A stretch of DNA of 64,000 nt, from contig CAVPHF010000024.1 in assembly GCA_963704155.1 (NCBI GenBank), positions 62,001-126,000 of the forward strand, read 5' to 3'. Origin of the DNA: Thiohalocapsa sp963704155. Lineage in GTDB: Bacteria; Pseudomonadota; Gammaproteobacteria; Chromatiales; Chromatiaceae. Both the position numbers and the translations under genes were made by a program. Position 1 is the first letter of the stretch, and every line of letters begins with the position of its first letter. The notes beneath the pieces were generated by a model that worked only from the letters and a program-made list of their open reading frames with translations, was not told where the DNA came from and made no database searches. Below are positions 16,899 to 25,009 of this stretch, piece after piece.

Positions 16899-18653
16899 TC
16901 AAGACTCGATCATGGCCTCCAGCCTCTGCCCGGGCGGCACCATCGGCAGCACGTTCTCGGCCTTGTCTACCCAGATGTCCACCAACGCCGGACCCTCGTG
17001 CGCCAGCGTCTCGGCCAAGGTCGCGCGGAGTTCGGCCGGGTTTCGAACACGAAACGTCTTGAGCGCTGGATAGACCTGTCGCAGCCCAAGGAGATTCGGC
17101 AACTGGCGTCGGCAGCTCTGATCCAAGACCGTACAGGCCGGGTCGCAGTCATGCTGGCGCGCGAGACAGGTTTCGTAGTGATGGCCCGCGTCCATCATAT
17201 CTTCCCACTGACGAACCATGCCGAGAAAGCTGTTGTTGAGAACGAACATCTTCAGCGGGATGCCGTTGGCAACAACGGTCGCAAGCTCTTGAATATTCAT
17301 CTGGAAGCTGCCGTCGCCGTCCACCAGCAGCAGCGGATGATCCGGATTCCCGTACCAGGCCCCAATCGCGGCCGGTAGCCCGAAACCCATGGTGCCGAGT
17401 CCGCCCGAGCTGATCCATTGCCGCGGCCGACGAAACCTGAAGTATTGGGCCGCCCACATCTGGTGCTGACCGACACCCGTGGCCAGGGTAGCGTCGCCGC
17501 CGGTGAGGTCCGACAGCAATTCGATCACTGACTGCGGCTTGATATAGTCACCATCGCCATACGGCAGCGGCATCTGCGCACGCCAGTCCTGCACCATCGC
17601 CAGCCAGTCGGCGTGCCCCGCCTCGCGGCCGCTATCCAGTGCATGGGCCAAGAACCGGCCCATCGGCGCCACCAGCGACAGGTCGGTCTTGATCGTCTTA
17701 TCGATCTCGCTGGGGTCGATGTCGACATGCGCGATGCGCTTTCCCGCGGCAAAGTCCTTCACCGCGACACGGTCATCGAAGCGCCCGCCCAGCGTCAGGA
17801 TCAGATCGGCCTCACGCAGCGCATAGTTCGCCGGCACGCTGCCGTGCATGCCGGGCATGCCGAGGTTGTAGCGGAGTTCCCAGGGCACCGCGCCGAGCGC
17901 ATTAAAGGTGGTGGTCACCGGCACGTCGAAGCGCGCCACGAAACGGCACAGTGCCTGAGCGGCATCCGCATGGATCACGCCGCCGCCGGCCTTCACCACC
18001 GGGCGCTCGGCGGCCGCCAGGGCGTCGAGGATAGCGTCTGCCTTGGTGCGATCGAACGCAATCGCCGGCCGGTGGCGGCCACGCGCTGGATTCGAATGCT
18101 CCAGCGTCGCCAGCTGCACGTCTTTGCAGATGTCCACCACCACCGGCCCAGGCCGGCCGCCATTGGCTAGCGCGAACGCCTCGCGCAAAGTCCACTCCAG
18201 ATCCGCGACATCCTTGACCAAGTAGTTGTGCTTGGAGATCGGTCGCGTCAGGCCGACCGTATCGACTTCCTGGAAGGCATCACTGCCGATGGCGAAGCTC
18301 GGCACCTGACCCGTGATGAACACGGTCGGCACCGAGTCCTTGTAGGCATCGGCGATCGGTGTGACGAGATTGGTCGCACCAGGGCCGGAGGTGGCCAGCG
18401 CGACCCCAACTCGGCCGCTGGCCCGGGCATAACCCTCGGCCGCATGCCCGGCACCGCCCTCCTGCCGACACATAATGAAGCGCGGCGTCGGCTCACCGCG
18501 GTGCATGCGCTTATTCAGCTCCACGTGCAGGGGGATGACGGCGCCGCCAGTGTGCCCAAAGATGACCTCGACGCCAAGATCGCGCAGCACGTCGAACAGG
18601 ATGGCGGCACCGGTGCGACCGGCGAAACGGCTTGAACTCTCTGTATCGGGCAT
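16899..18653 (-). CDS. ilvB: Acetolactate synthase large-subunit-like thiamine-diphosphate enzyme
   Basis: The 584-residue enzyme would condense two pyruvates (or pyruvate with 2-oxobutyrate) to acetolactate for branched-chain amino acids. The N-terminal Pyr domain has catalytic Glu65 (CRQEGGAGHAAEGYAR). The middle FAD-type domain spans about 200-340. The C-terminal PP domain has the GDGSFQMNIQELATV thiamine/Mg motif with NNSFLGMVRQWEDM after it. These are ALS features rather than pyruvate oxidase. The glutamate region departs from the common RHEQGAAHAA form, and no regulatory small subunit (ilvH/ilvN) is next to it, so it may be a second or catabolic ALS. Divergent from mtfA. Confidence 0.85.
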   Translation of the reverse strand: MPDTESSSRFAGRTGAAILFDVLRDLGVEVIFGHTGGAVIPLHVELNKRMHRGEPTPRFIMCRQEGGAGHAAEGYARASGRVGVALATSGPGATNLVTPIADAYKDSVPTVFITGQVPSFAIGSDAFQEVDTVGLTRPISKHNYLVKDVADLEWTLREAFALANGGRPGPVVVDICKDVQLATLEHSNPARGRHRPAIAFDRTKADAILDALAAAERPVVKAGGGVIHADAAQALCRFVARFDVPVTTTFNALGAVPWELRYNLGMPGMHGSVPANYALREADLILTLGGRFDDRVAVKDFAAGKRIAHVDIDPSEIDKTIKTDLSLVAPMGRFLAHALDSGREAGHADWLAMVQDWRAQMPLPYGDGDYIKPQSVIELLSDLTGGDATLATGVGQHQMWAAQYFRFRRPRQWISSGGLGTMGFGLPAAIGAWYGNPDHPLLLVDGDGSFQMNIQELATVVANGIPLKMFVLNNSFLGMVRQWEDMMDAGHHYETCLARQHDCDPACTVLDQSCRRQLPNLLGLRQVYPALKTFRVRNPAELRATLAETLAHEGPALVDIWVDKAENVLPMVPPGQRLEAMIES

Positions 18654-18935
18654 GACATGCGCTCAGGGCCTAGGGATCTGACCAGACATGATAGTTCGAT
18701 GCGACAATGACACCATGATCCGTGCCAATGCAGCGCGTCTTTACGGAACGCCTGTCGCGTTCGAAATCAGCGTGGAGCGCGCCGGAGACCGAACCTGAGC
18801 AGCCGTTACCGCAACCCAATCACCCGCTGGTGGCGCAGGCGTGGGCTGCAACGAGCGCATGCCCGCATCGATGCAGCGCTCTGGCCCAAGGCCGGCGCCG
18901 CGCTGCCGCTGCTCGCGGGCCTCGACGACGCCGCC
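18654..18935. other. Region between ilvB-like gene and mtfA; holds the likely mtfA N-terminus
   Basis: From about 18795 the mtfA frame is open without an ATG, GTG or TTG and encodes residues typical of an MtfA N-terminus (RYRNPITRWWRRR ... LPLLAGLDD). The first roughly 130 bp should contain the two divergent promoters. No other gene is seen. Confidence 0.5.
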
Positions 18936-19622
18936 ATGGCGCGCCTGCGTGACTTGGCCGCACTGTTTCTCTATGAAAAGACCTTGGAACCGGCGCGCGG
19001 CGCCGAACTCGACGCGTCCATGCAGTTGGAGCTCGCACTGCAAGCATGTCTGCCGGTGCTGGAACTCGGGCTCGAGTGGTACCGCGGCTGGCATGCGCTG
19101 ATTCTGTATCCGAACGAGTTCGTGCCGTCGCGCGAAGTGGTCGACGAGGACGGAATCGCGTGGATCGACGACACGCCCAAGAGCGGAGAGGCCTGGGAAC
19201 AGGGGCCTGTGATCCTGTCGCTTGCGGACACCGCCGCCGGCCGCGAACGCGACGGCTACAACGTCGTTATCCATGAACTCGCGCACAAGCTCGATATGCG
19301 CAACGGCGTCGCAAACGGGCACCCGCCGCTCCACGCCGGCATGAGCGGGCAGCGCTGGGCAGACGCCTTGGGCGCAGCCTACCAGGACCTCTGCCGACGC
19401 GCCGACGCGGCCGCGGAACACGCAGGCCCCGAGCCGCTCATCGATGCCTACGGTAGTGAATCACCGGCCGAATTCTTCGCCGTCTGCAGCGAGGCGTTCT
19501 TCGAGCTGCCGCACCTGCTGAACGATGAGTACCCGGCCGTCTACACCGAGCTGCGCACCTTCTACCGCCAGGACCCTGCCGCGCGGCTGCAGCGGATCGA
19601 CTGGGCAGCCGGAGGAGACTAG
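18936..19622 (+). CDS. mtfA: MtfA-family zinc peptidase / Mlc titration factor
   Basis: The 228 residues from ATG 18936 match MtfA (E. coli 265 aa): conserved LEPARGAELD, LPVLELGLEWYRGW, the metallopeptidase motif VIHELAHKLDMRNG (HExxH, His-Glu-x-x-His, zinc site) and a downstream DAYGSESPAEFFAV with the third-ligand Glu. MtfA in enterics binds the Mlc repressor and has aminopeptidase activity; here its partner is unknown. Homology continues upstream of this ATG for about 47 codons to 18795, but no standard start codon occurs there, so the true start may be CTG 18795 or there is a base error. The last 4 bp overlap the convergent protease gene. Confidence 0.88.
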   Translation: MARLRDLAALFLYEKTLEPARGAELDASMQLELALQACLPVLELGLEWYRGWHALILYPNEFVPSREVVDEDGIAWIDDTPKSGEAWEQGPVILSLADTAAGRERDGYNVVIHELAHKLDMRNGVANGHPPLHAGMSGQRWADALGAAYQDLCRRADAAAEHAGPEPLIDAYGSESPAEFFAVCSEAFFELPHLLNDEYPAVYTELRTFYRQDPAARLQRIDWAAGGD

Positions 19623-20470
19623 CGACGCGTCAGCGTCAAGGTGCCCTGCTCGTCGTCGATCGTCATCTGATAGCCTCCAAGCACGCTCATGCCGAGCAGA
19701 CCCGTGCCGCCGAGCTTGTCGTCGTCAAGGAAGGCGACCTGCACATCACCGATTCGCTGATCGCCGAGCCAGACCCCGGGCAGCGCACCGACGCGCGCCT
19801 GCGCGCTGCCATTGGCGGTCTGCACCTCGCGTTCGCTGAGCCGCTCTTCGGCAAGCGCCAGCGCCTCGATCATGGATGCCGGCAACACGACGGTATCGGC
19901 ACCTGTGTCCACAAGCAGCACCCGCTCTACCCGCCTGCCGTCCGGACCCTCTAGCGATACGCGGACGGAATGCTGACTGCCGCTGCGGATGGTAGGTAGC
20001 TCGATCTGGCTCGAATCGCCCTCGGTCGCCTCCCCCTGCGCATCGCCCACCTCGACTACTGTCTTCGGCGGCGCATTGCCGGGCATCGCCTTCCCGAGGA
20101 CGATGACGCGCTCGATACCGCCCGTCGCGTTCTGCAGGATGATGTGATCAAAGCCCTCGAGCAGCAGGCGCAATCGCCGATACGGATCTTCGCCCTCGGC
20201 CCGTCCGATGACATCTTGCACATAGGACTCGCCGATCAGGCTGAAACCGTGCTCGGCGGAGAGTCTCGCCAGCTCGGGGCCAATGTCGACTTGCGCGGCG
20301 CCGGCCACGCCGGCAAACAGACCGAGGCCAACGACGGTCACCGCCAGGGTTGTGCGACGCGACGGGTCATCCCGGGGACGGCTCTGGGCCTGGGTGCGGG
20401 GCGAACTCCGCGCCTGGGCGCGAGCCCGGCACATTGACGGCAACCACCAGCACTGTCCTGCCATTGGCAT
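19619..20470 (-). CDS. Exported retropepsin-like aspartic protease with N-terminal STN-like region
   Basis: The 283-residue protein carries a hydrophobic export signal after a long basic N-terminus (about residues 40-60, ending GVAGAAQ). An STN-like region follows (about 60-130, ELARLSAEHGFSLIGESYVQD, LLLEGFDHIIL), as found at the start of secretins and TonB transducers. A clan AA retropepsin domain occupies about 165-283, with catalytic LLVDTGADTVVLP and the later GLLGMSVLGGYQM hydrophobic-glycine motif. One DTG-type motif per chain means it would act as a dimer. Substrate unknown. The true start may lie nearer the signal, since the first 35 residues look noncoding. Convergent with mtfA. Confidence 0.8.
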   Translation of the reverse strand: MPMAGQCWWLPSMCRARAQARSSPRTQAQSRPRDDPSRRTTLAVTVVGLGLFAGVAGAAQVDIGPELARLSAEHGFSLIGESYVQDVIGRAEGEDPYRRLRLLLEGFDHIILQNATGGIERVIVLGKAMPGNAPPKTVVEVGDAQGEATEGDSSQIELPTIRSGSQHSVRVSLEGPDGRRVERVLLVDTGADTVVLPASMIEALALAEERLSEREVQTANGSAQARVGALPGVWLGDQRIGDVQVAFLDDDKLGGTGLLGMSVLGGYQMTIDDEQGTLTLTRR

Positions 20471-20774
20471 CGTTCTCCGACGTTAACACCGACCATTGAG
20501 GAGTGGAAACAACGAGATGCTGCTGGCAGAAGCTTAGCGCGAAACGGGCTCGCCGCGCCTCCCTGACAGTCACTAGAGTCCGCCGGTCAGCCGTTCACCG
20601 CGTGCGCGAACCGGCCGAAATCGGCAAAGCCCGGTCCTTGGCATCAGAACAGCATGACTGTTAGACTACTCGACTTTTCAAGAATTGAAAGGGCGGATAT
20701 CCGACCAGGTCGGACCGCCTTTTTCGTTTTTGGGCCCTAGATATTCGACATCGCGCCCCATCGCATTGAACTCG
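20471..20774. other. Intergenic region between the protease gene and argD
   Basis: About 300 bp between divergent genes. It contains a 6-bp inverted repeat TTTCAA-GAA-TTGAAA (20676-20690) and, directly after it, a plus-strand intrinsic terminator at 20692-20724 that no known gene feeds. This points to a short leader transcript before argD. Confidence 0.55.
20692..20724 (+). terminator. Intrinsic terminator 50 bp before the argD start (possible attenuator)
   Basis: GGCGG (20692-20696) pairs with CCGCC (20715-20719) and CCGAC (20701-20705) with GTCGG (20709-20713), followed by TTTTT. The nearest rightward gene upstream ends more than 1 kb away and its downstream neighbour is convergent, so the terminator most likely ends a short leader RNA before argD. 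Attenuation of arginine genes is an inference. Confidence 0.7.
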
Positions 20775-21956
20775 ATGACTGATCATCTCATGGCAACCTA
20801 TGGCCGTCTGCCCGTCGCCTTCCTGCGCGGCGAGGGCGCTTGGCTGTGGGACGCGGACGGCAAGCGCTATCTCGACGCACTGTCCGGCATCGCGGTGTGC
20901 GGGCTGGGTCATGCGCATCCGAGCGTGCGCGATGCGATCTGTGAACAGGCCGGCGCCTTGCTGCACACCTCCAACCTGTACCGGATACCAGCACAGGAGC
21001 AGCTCGGTCAGCGTCTGTGTGCGTTTGCCGGTATGGATCGCGTGTTCTTCGCCAATTCCGGGGCCGAGGCCAACGAGGCCGCCATCAAGCTCGCCCGACT
21101 CCATGCGCATCGGCGCGGCATCGAAAAGCCCGAAATACTGGTCATGGAGGGCAGCTTCCACGGCCGCACCCTGGCCACGCTGTCCGCGACCGGCAACCGC
21201 AAGGCGCAAGCAGGCTTCGAGCCGCTGGTCCAGGGTTTCGTGCGCGTGCCTTACAACGACCTCGAGGCAATCCAGACCGCTGCCACCAACCGGCCGAGTA
21301 TCGTCGCCGTGCTGGTCGAGCCGATTCAGGGCGAGGGCGGAATCGTGATTCCGGACCAGGACTTCCTGCCGGCGCTACGCGGACTCTGCGACGAACATGG
21401 CTGGCTACTGATGCTCGATGAGGTGCAGACCGGCATGGGCCGCACCGGCACCCTGTTCGCCTTCCAGCAGCACGGCATACTGCCCGATGTACTGACGCTG
21501 GCCAAGGGACTAGGAAACGGCATGCCGATCGGTGCCTGTCTGGCCCGCGGTAATGCCGCCGACGTGCTCGGCCCAGGCAGTCACGGCTCGACCTTTGGCG
21601 GCAACCCACTGGCCTGCCGCGCCGCGAGCGCCGTGCTGGAGGTGCTCGCGTCGGAGCAACTGGCCGAGCGCGCGGGTGCCGTCGGCGCCCGCATGCTCGA
21701 AAACCTTCAACGTTCGCTGGAGGGCTGCGACGGCGTCGAGGCAATCCGCGGCCGCGGCCTGATGCTCGGTATCGCGCTCGAGCGGCCTTGCGGCGAACTG
21801 GTCGCCGACGCCTTGACCGATGGTCTGCTGATCAATGTCACCGCCGGGCATGTGGTCCGTCTGCTGCCACCTCTAATTATCGATGACCAGCAGGCGGACT
21901 GCATCACCGATGCTGTCGCGAGGCTGATTCGTACCTTCCTCGCCAAGCCGGCGTAG
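20775..21956 (+). CDS. argD: Acetylornithine aminotransferase
   Basis: The 393-residue pyridoxal-phosphate enzyme (fold type I, class III) converts N-acetylglutamate semialdehyde to N-acetylornithine in arginine synthesis and often also makes succinyl-diaminopimelate. Key regions: FANSGAEANEAAIKLAR (phosphate-binding), EGSFHGRT, EPIQGEGGI, MLDEVQTGMGRTG (Asp to the pyridine N), and the Schiff-base Lys in TLAKGLGNGMPIGA, then STFGGNPLAC. Start at ATG 20775 (MTDHLMATYGRLPV) is preferred to an upstream in-frame ATG because the latter would run through the terminator. argF follows after 118 bp, so they probably form an arginine unit. Confidence 0.95.
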   Translation: MTDHLMATYGRLPVAFLRGEGAWLWDADGKRYLDALSGIAVCGLGHAHPSVRDAICEQAGALLHTSNLYRIPAQEQLGQRLCAFAGMDRVFFANSGAEANEAAIKLARLHAHRRGIEKPEILVMEGSFHGRTLATLSATGNRKAQAGFEPLVQGFVRVPYNDLEAIQTAATNRPSIVAVLVEPIQGEGGIVIPDQDFLPALRGLCDEHGWLLMLDEVQTGMGRTGTLFAFQQHGILPDVLTLAKGLGNGMPIGACLARGNAADVLGPGSHGSTFGGNPLACRAASAVLEVLASEQLAERAGAVGARMLENLQRSLEGCDGVEAIRGRGLMLGIALERPCGELVADALTDGLLINVTAGHVVRLLPPLIIDDQQADCITDAVARLIRTFLAKPA

Positions 21957-22074
21957 CGCCGAGCGCCCGCCGCTCAAGCCCGTTGCCAGCTCGCGTCGCA
22001 GATTTTTCCCGGCTTTGCCACCAGTTTATGCCAACGTTTTTTGTGCCCCGATTCGTGCTACGGAGCTGTTCGCA

Positions 22075-22998
22075 ATGACGCAAGCGCCTCGCCATTTCTT
22101 GACCCTTCTGGACCTGGAGCCGGACGAGGGGCTGGCACTGGTGCGGCGCGCCACCGAACTCAAGCGCATGTTGGCCGAGGGCACGGGCTATCTGCCGCTG
22201 CTGCGACGGACGCTGGCGATGGTGTTCGAGAAGTCATCAACGCGCACCCGCGTCTCCTTCGAAGTGGGCATGGCGCAATTCGGCGGGCACGCCCTGTTTC
22301 TGTCGCCGCGCGACACCCAGCTCGGCCGCGGCGAGCCGCTGGAGGACAGCGCGCGCGTTCTTTCGCGCATGGTCGACGCGGTGATGATACGCACCTTCGA
22401 CCACGAACAGCTCGAGCGCTTCGCCTCATACTCGCGGGTGCCCGTCATCAACGGCCTGACCGACCGCTTCCACCCCTGCCAGTTGCTTGCCGACATGCAG
22501 ACCTACCTCGAGCACCGCGGGAGCATCCGGGGGCGGCGCGTCGCCTTCGTCGGCGACGGCAACAACAACATGTGCCACTCGTACATCAACGCGGCGCTTC
22601 TGTTCGACTTCGAACTGCGCATCGCCTGCCCCGAGGGTTTCGATCCAGACGGTGACGTCTTGGCCAAGGCAGCCGACCGCTGCACGCTGTTGCGCGACCC
22701 GCGCGGCGCGGCGGCCGGCGCCGACCTCGTGGTCACGGACGTCTGGGCAAGCATGGGACAGGAAAGCGAGCAGCAGGACCGCGCGGCGGTGTTCGAGTCG
22801 TTCCGCGTGGACGCCAGCGTGATGTCGGCGGCGCGTCCGGACGCGCTGTTCATGCACTGCCTGCCCGCACACCGAGGCGAAGAGGTCAGCGCCGACGTCA
22901 TCGATGGCCCACAATCCGTGGTTTGGGACGAGGCCGAGAATCGCCTGCACGCGCAAAAGGCCTTGCTGGAGCTGTTGATGGCCGGCGGTCCCAAGTGA
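22075..22998 (+). CDS. argF: Ornithine carbamoyltransferase
   Basis: The 307-residue enzyme joins carbamoyl phosphate and ornithine to give citrulline. Signature motifs are present: SSTRTRVSFE (carbamoyl-phosphate binding), DRFHPCQLLAD (HPCQ), a middle DVWASMGQE loop, and MHCLPAHRGEE (HCLP, ornithine site). Start ATG 22075 (MTQAPRHFLTLLDL) has GGAG about 10 bases upstream and gives the normal family length; an earlier in-frame ATG adds 20 unsupported residues. Follows argD. Confidence 0.97.
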   Translation: MTQAPRHFLTLLDLEPDEGLALVRRATELKRMLAEGTGYLPLLRRTLAMVFEKSSTRTRVSFEVGMAQFGGHALFLSPRDTQLGRGEPLEDSARVLSRMVDAVMIRTFDHEQLERFASYSRVPVINGLTDRFHPCQLLADMQTYLEHRGSIRGRRVAFVGDGNNNMCHSYINAALLFDFELRIACPEGFDPDGDVLAKAADRCTLLRDPRGAAAGADLVVTDVWASMGQESEQQDRAAVFESFRVDASVMSAARPDALFMHCLPAHRGEEVSADVIDGPQSVVWDEAENRLHAQKALLELLMAGGPK

Positions 22999-23113
22999 CC
23001 GAGGCCCACGCTGATGGCCGCTGCCAGGGTCGGCGCGAGTGGCGCGCAGACCTGATAGCCGCCACTGACCCGATCACCGCCAGGGGCTGTCAGCAGGCAT
23101 CGAGGATACCGGA

Positions 23114-23821
23114 ATGCGCTTGAGGACTATCGCGGTGAAACGCCTACCAGCACTGTTGATCGCGTGCCTGGCCGTGCTCGCGACCGGAGCCAAAGCCGAG
23201 ACCGGCCCCGAGACACAGTACGTTACCGATCAGTATGACTTCAACCTGCGCAGCGGCGAGAGCACCAGGTACAAGATCATCCGCGCCTTGCCGAGCGGCA
23301 CGCCGCTCGAGATACTCGGTGTCAATCAGACCAGCGGATACGCGCATGTGCGCACCGACGACGGCAAGACCGGCTACATACTGACCCGCTACCTGCAGCC
23401 AGAGCCTGCCGCCCGCAGCCAACTCGCGACCATGAGAAGCCGCCTGGCAGAATTGCAGCAGGCACCGGACGCGCTTGCCTCTCGCCTCGGCAAGTTGCAG
23501 AAGGCACATGATCAATTAACGGCAAAGCACGACCGCCTGCAGCGCGATAACGAAAGGCTGGAGCAGGAACTCGCCGAGGTCCGCCACGCATCCGCCAACG
23601 CCATACGCATCAACGAAGAACGCCAGCGTCTGCAAGATCAGGTCGCGGAACTCGTGCTCCAGGTAGACAATCTCGATCACCAGACCATGGAGCTGACCAA
23701 CCACCGCGACCAACGCTGGTTCCTGATCGGTGCTGGGGTCATCGTCGGCGGCATCGTCATCGGACTGATACTGCCCAATCTCCGGCTTCGCCCAAGACGG
23801 AGGACCTGGGGGTCGCTATAA
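23114..23821 (+). CDS. SH3-domain and membrane-anchor protein (TIGR04211/YgiM type)
   Basis: The 235-residue envelope protein has a signal peptide (to about residue 28, TGAKAE), a bacterial SH3b domain (about 35-97: FNLRSGESTRYKIIRALPSGTPLEILG), a long coiled coil (about 103-200, QLAAMRS-like heptads) and a C-terminal membrane helix (WFLIGAGVIVGGIVIGLILP) with a basic tail. This order is that of the SH3-and-anchor family, which probably links peptidoglycan to the inner membrane; its exact job is unknown. Same strand as argF, 115 bp downstream. Confidence 0.88.
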   Translation: MRLRTIAVKRLPALLIACLAVLATGAKAETGPETQYVTDQYDFNLRSGESTRYKIIRALPSGTPLEILGVNQTSGYAHVRTDDGKTGYILTRYLQPEPAARSQLATMRSRLAELQQAPDALASRLGKLQKAHDQLTAKHDRLQRDNERLEQELAEVRHASANAIRINEERQRLQDQVAELVLQVDNLDHQTMELTNHRDQRWFLIGAGVIVGGIVIGLILPNLRLRPRRRTWGSL

Positions 23822-24059
23822 GCCGTCGGCCGGAAGTCGGTAGGCGCATCGCGCCCTCAACGGCCTGTTCCCGGAAGAGTGCTAATGGTCTCCAGACGCG
23901 CGGCAAAGAGCGCGGGAGATCAGCGACACGGCGATTGCGGGCTTCTCCCGCCGGCACCAGCAATTCCGAAAGCGAAGGCCCATTGCCGCGGCGATCTGCA
24001 ACCGCAGCGTTCGCGGCGCGGTTTACAATTGCGTTTCCGCAAACGCCCACCAGACCGAG

Positions 24060-24917
24060 GTGACCGTGCCCACCGACGACGCTTCCAATGCCGCTGCCAT
24101 CCAGTGGCAGCCCGCGGCAGACGCCGACTATCGCGACATTCTTTATCAGCAGGCGGAGGGCATCGCCAAGATCACTATCAACCGGCCGGAGGTGCGCAAC
24201 GCCTTTCGGCCGGAGACGGTATCGGAACTGATCGACGCCTTCCACCGTGCGCATATGGACCCACAGGTGGGCGTGATCTTGCTCACCGGCGCTGGCGAGC
24301 TGGCGTTTTGCTCCGGGGGCGATCAGCGCATCCGCGGTGATGGAGGCTACCGGGACGGCGCGGGTACCGAACATCTCAACGTGCTCGAACTGCAGCGTCA
24401 GATCCGTACGCTGCCGAAGCCGGTCGTGGCGATGGTCGCGGGCTACGCGATCGGCGGCGGCCATGTCCTGCACCTGGTCTGCGACCTCACCATCGCCGCG
24501 GACAATGCGCGTTTTGGCCAGACCGGACCAAGGGTCGGCAGCTTCGATGCCGGATACGGTGCCGGCTTGATGGCACGCACCGTCGGACTCAAGAAGGCGA
24601 AAGAAATCTGGTTCCTCTGCCGACAATACGATGCCGAGGAGGCACTCGCCATGGGCCTGGTGAACACCGTCGTGCCGCTGGCGGAACTGGAGGCGACAAC
24701 GGTCGACTGGTGCCGACGGATGCTGCGCCTGTCACCGACCGCGCTGCGCATTCTGAAGGCCGCGTTCAATGCCGACACCGACGGCCTCGCCGGCATCCAG
24801 CAGCTGGCCGGCAACGCGACCGGGCTCTTCTACACCACTGACGAGGCACAGGAGGGCCGCGACGCCTTCCTCGAAAAACGTCAGCCCGACTTCAGCCGCT
24901 TTCGACGCCGGCCCTAA
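24060..24917 (+). CDS. menB: 1,4-Dihydroxy-2-naphthoyl-CoA synthase
   Basis: The 285-residue crotonase-fold enzyme cyclises o-succinylbenzoyl-CoA to dihydroxynaphthoyl-CoA in menaquinone synthesis. Family features: ITINRPEVRNAFRPETV, oxyanion-hole FCSGGDQRIRGDGGY, VAMVAGYAIGGGHVLHLVCDLTIAA, the active-site Asp/Tyr region (GPRVGSFDAGYGAGLMAR) and C-terminal YTTDEAQEGRDAFLEKRQPDFS, which is the MenB tail. The start is GTG 24060; a second GTG at 24066 is possible. It is the first of six menaquinone genes here (B, A, C, H, thioesterase, E); menF and menD are not in the window. Confidence 0.96.
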   Translation: MTVPTDDASNAAAIQWQPAADADYRDILYQQAEGIAKITINRPEVRNAFRPETVSELIDAFHRAHMDPQVGVILLTGAGELAFCSGGDQRIRGDGGYRDGAGTEHLNVLELQRQIRTLPKPVVAMVAGYAIGGGHVLHLVCDLTIAADNARFGQTGPRVGSFDAGYGAGLMARTVGLKKAKEIWFLCRQYDAEEALAMGLVNTVVPLAELEATTVDWCRRMLRLSPTALRILKAAFNADTDGLAGIQQLAGNATGLFYTTDEAQEGRDAFLEKRQPDFSRFRRRP

Positions 24918-24923
24918 GCCAGC

Positions 24924-24951
24924 CCGGAACCGGAACCGGAACCGGAACCGA
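24924..24951. repeat. Hexanucleotide tandem repeat (CCGGAA x 4) beside a -10 box
   Basis: Four perfect CCGGAA units (24924-24947) plus a partial fifth lie between menB and menA and end three bases before a perfect TATAAT. The array covers the place where a -35 element would sit. Changes in unit number would alter promoter geometry in 6-bp steps. Confidence 0.85.
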
Positions 24952-24954
24952 CCC

Positions 24955-24960
24955 TATAAT
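24955..24960 (+). promoter_or_regulatory. menA: Candidate -10 box for a menA promoter
   Basis: A perfect TATAAT lies 49 bp upstream of the menA start, in otherwise GC-rich sequence. The -35 region (about 24932-24937) falls inside the hexanucleotide array and has no consensus match. Internal promoter of the men cluster is inferred. Confidence 0.5.
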
Positions 24961-25009
24961 CCATGCGCGCGACGAGCAAGGCGCGGGGATCGAGAACCTG
25001 AACGACAGC

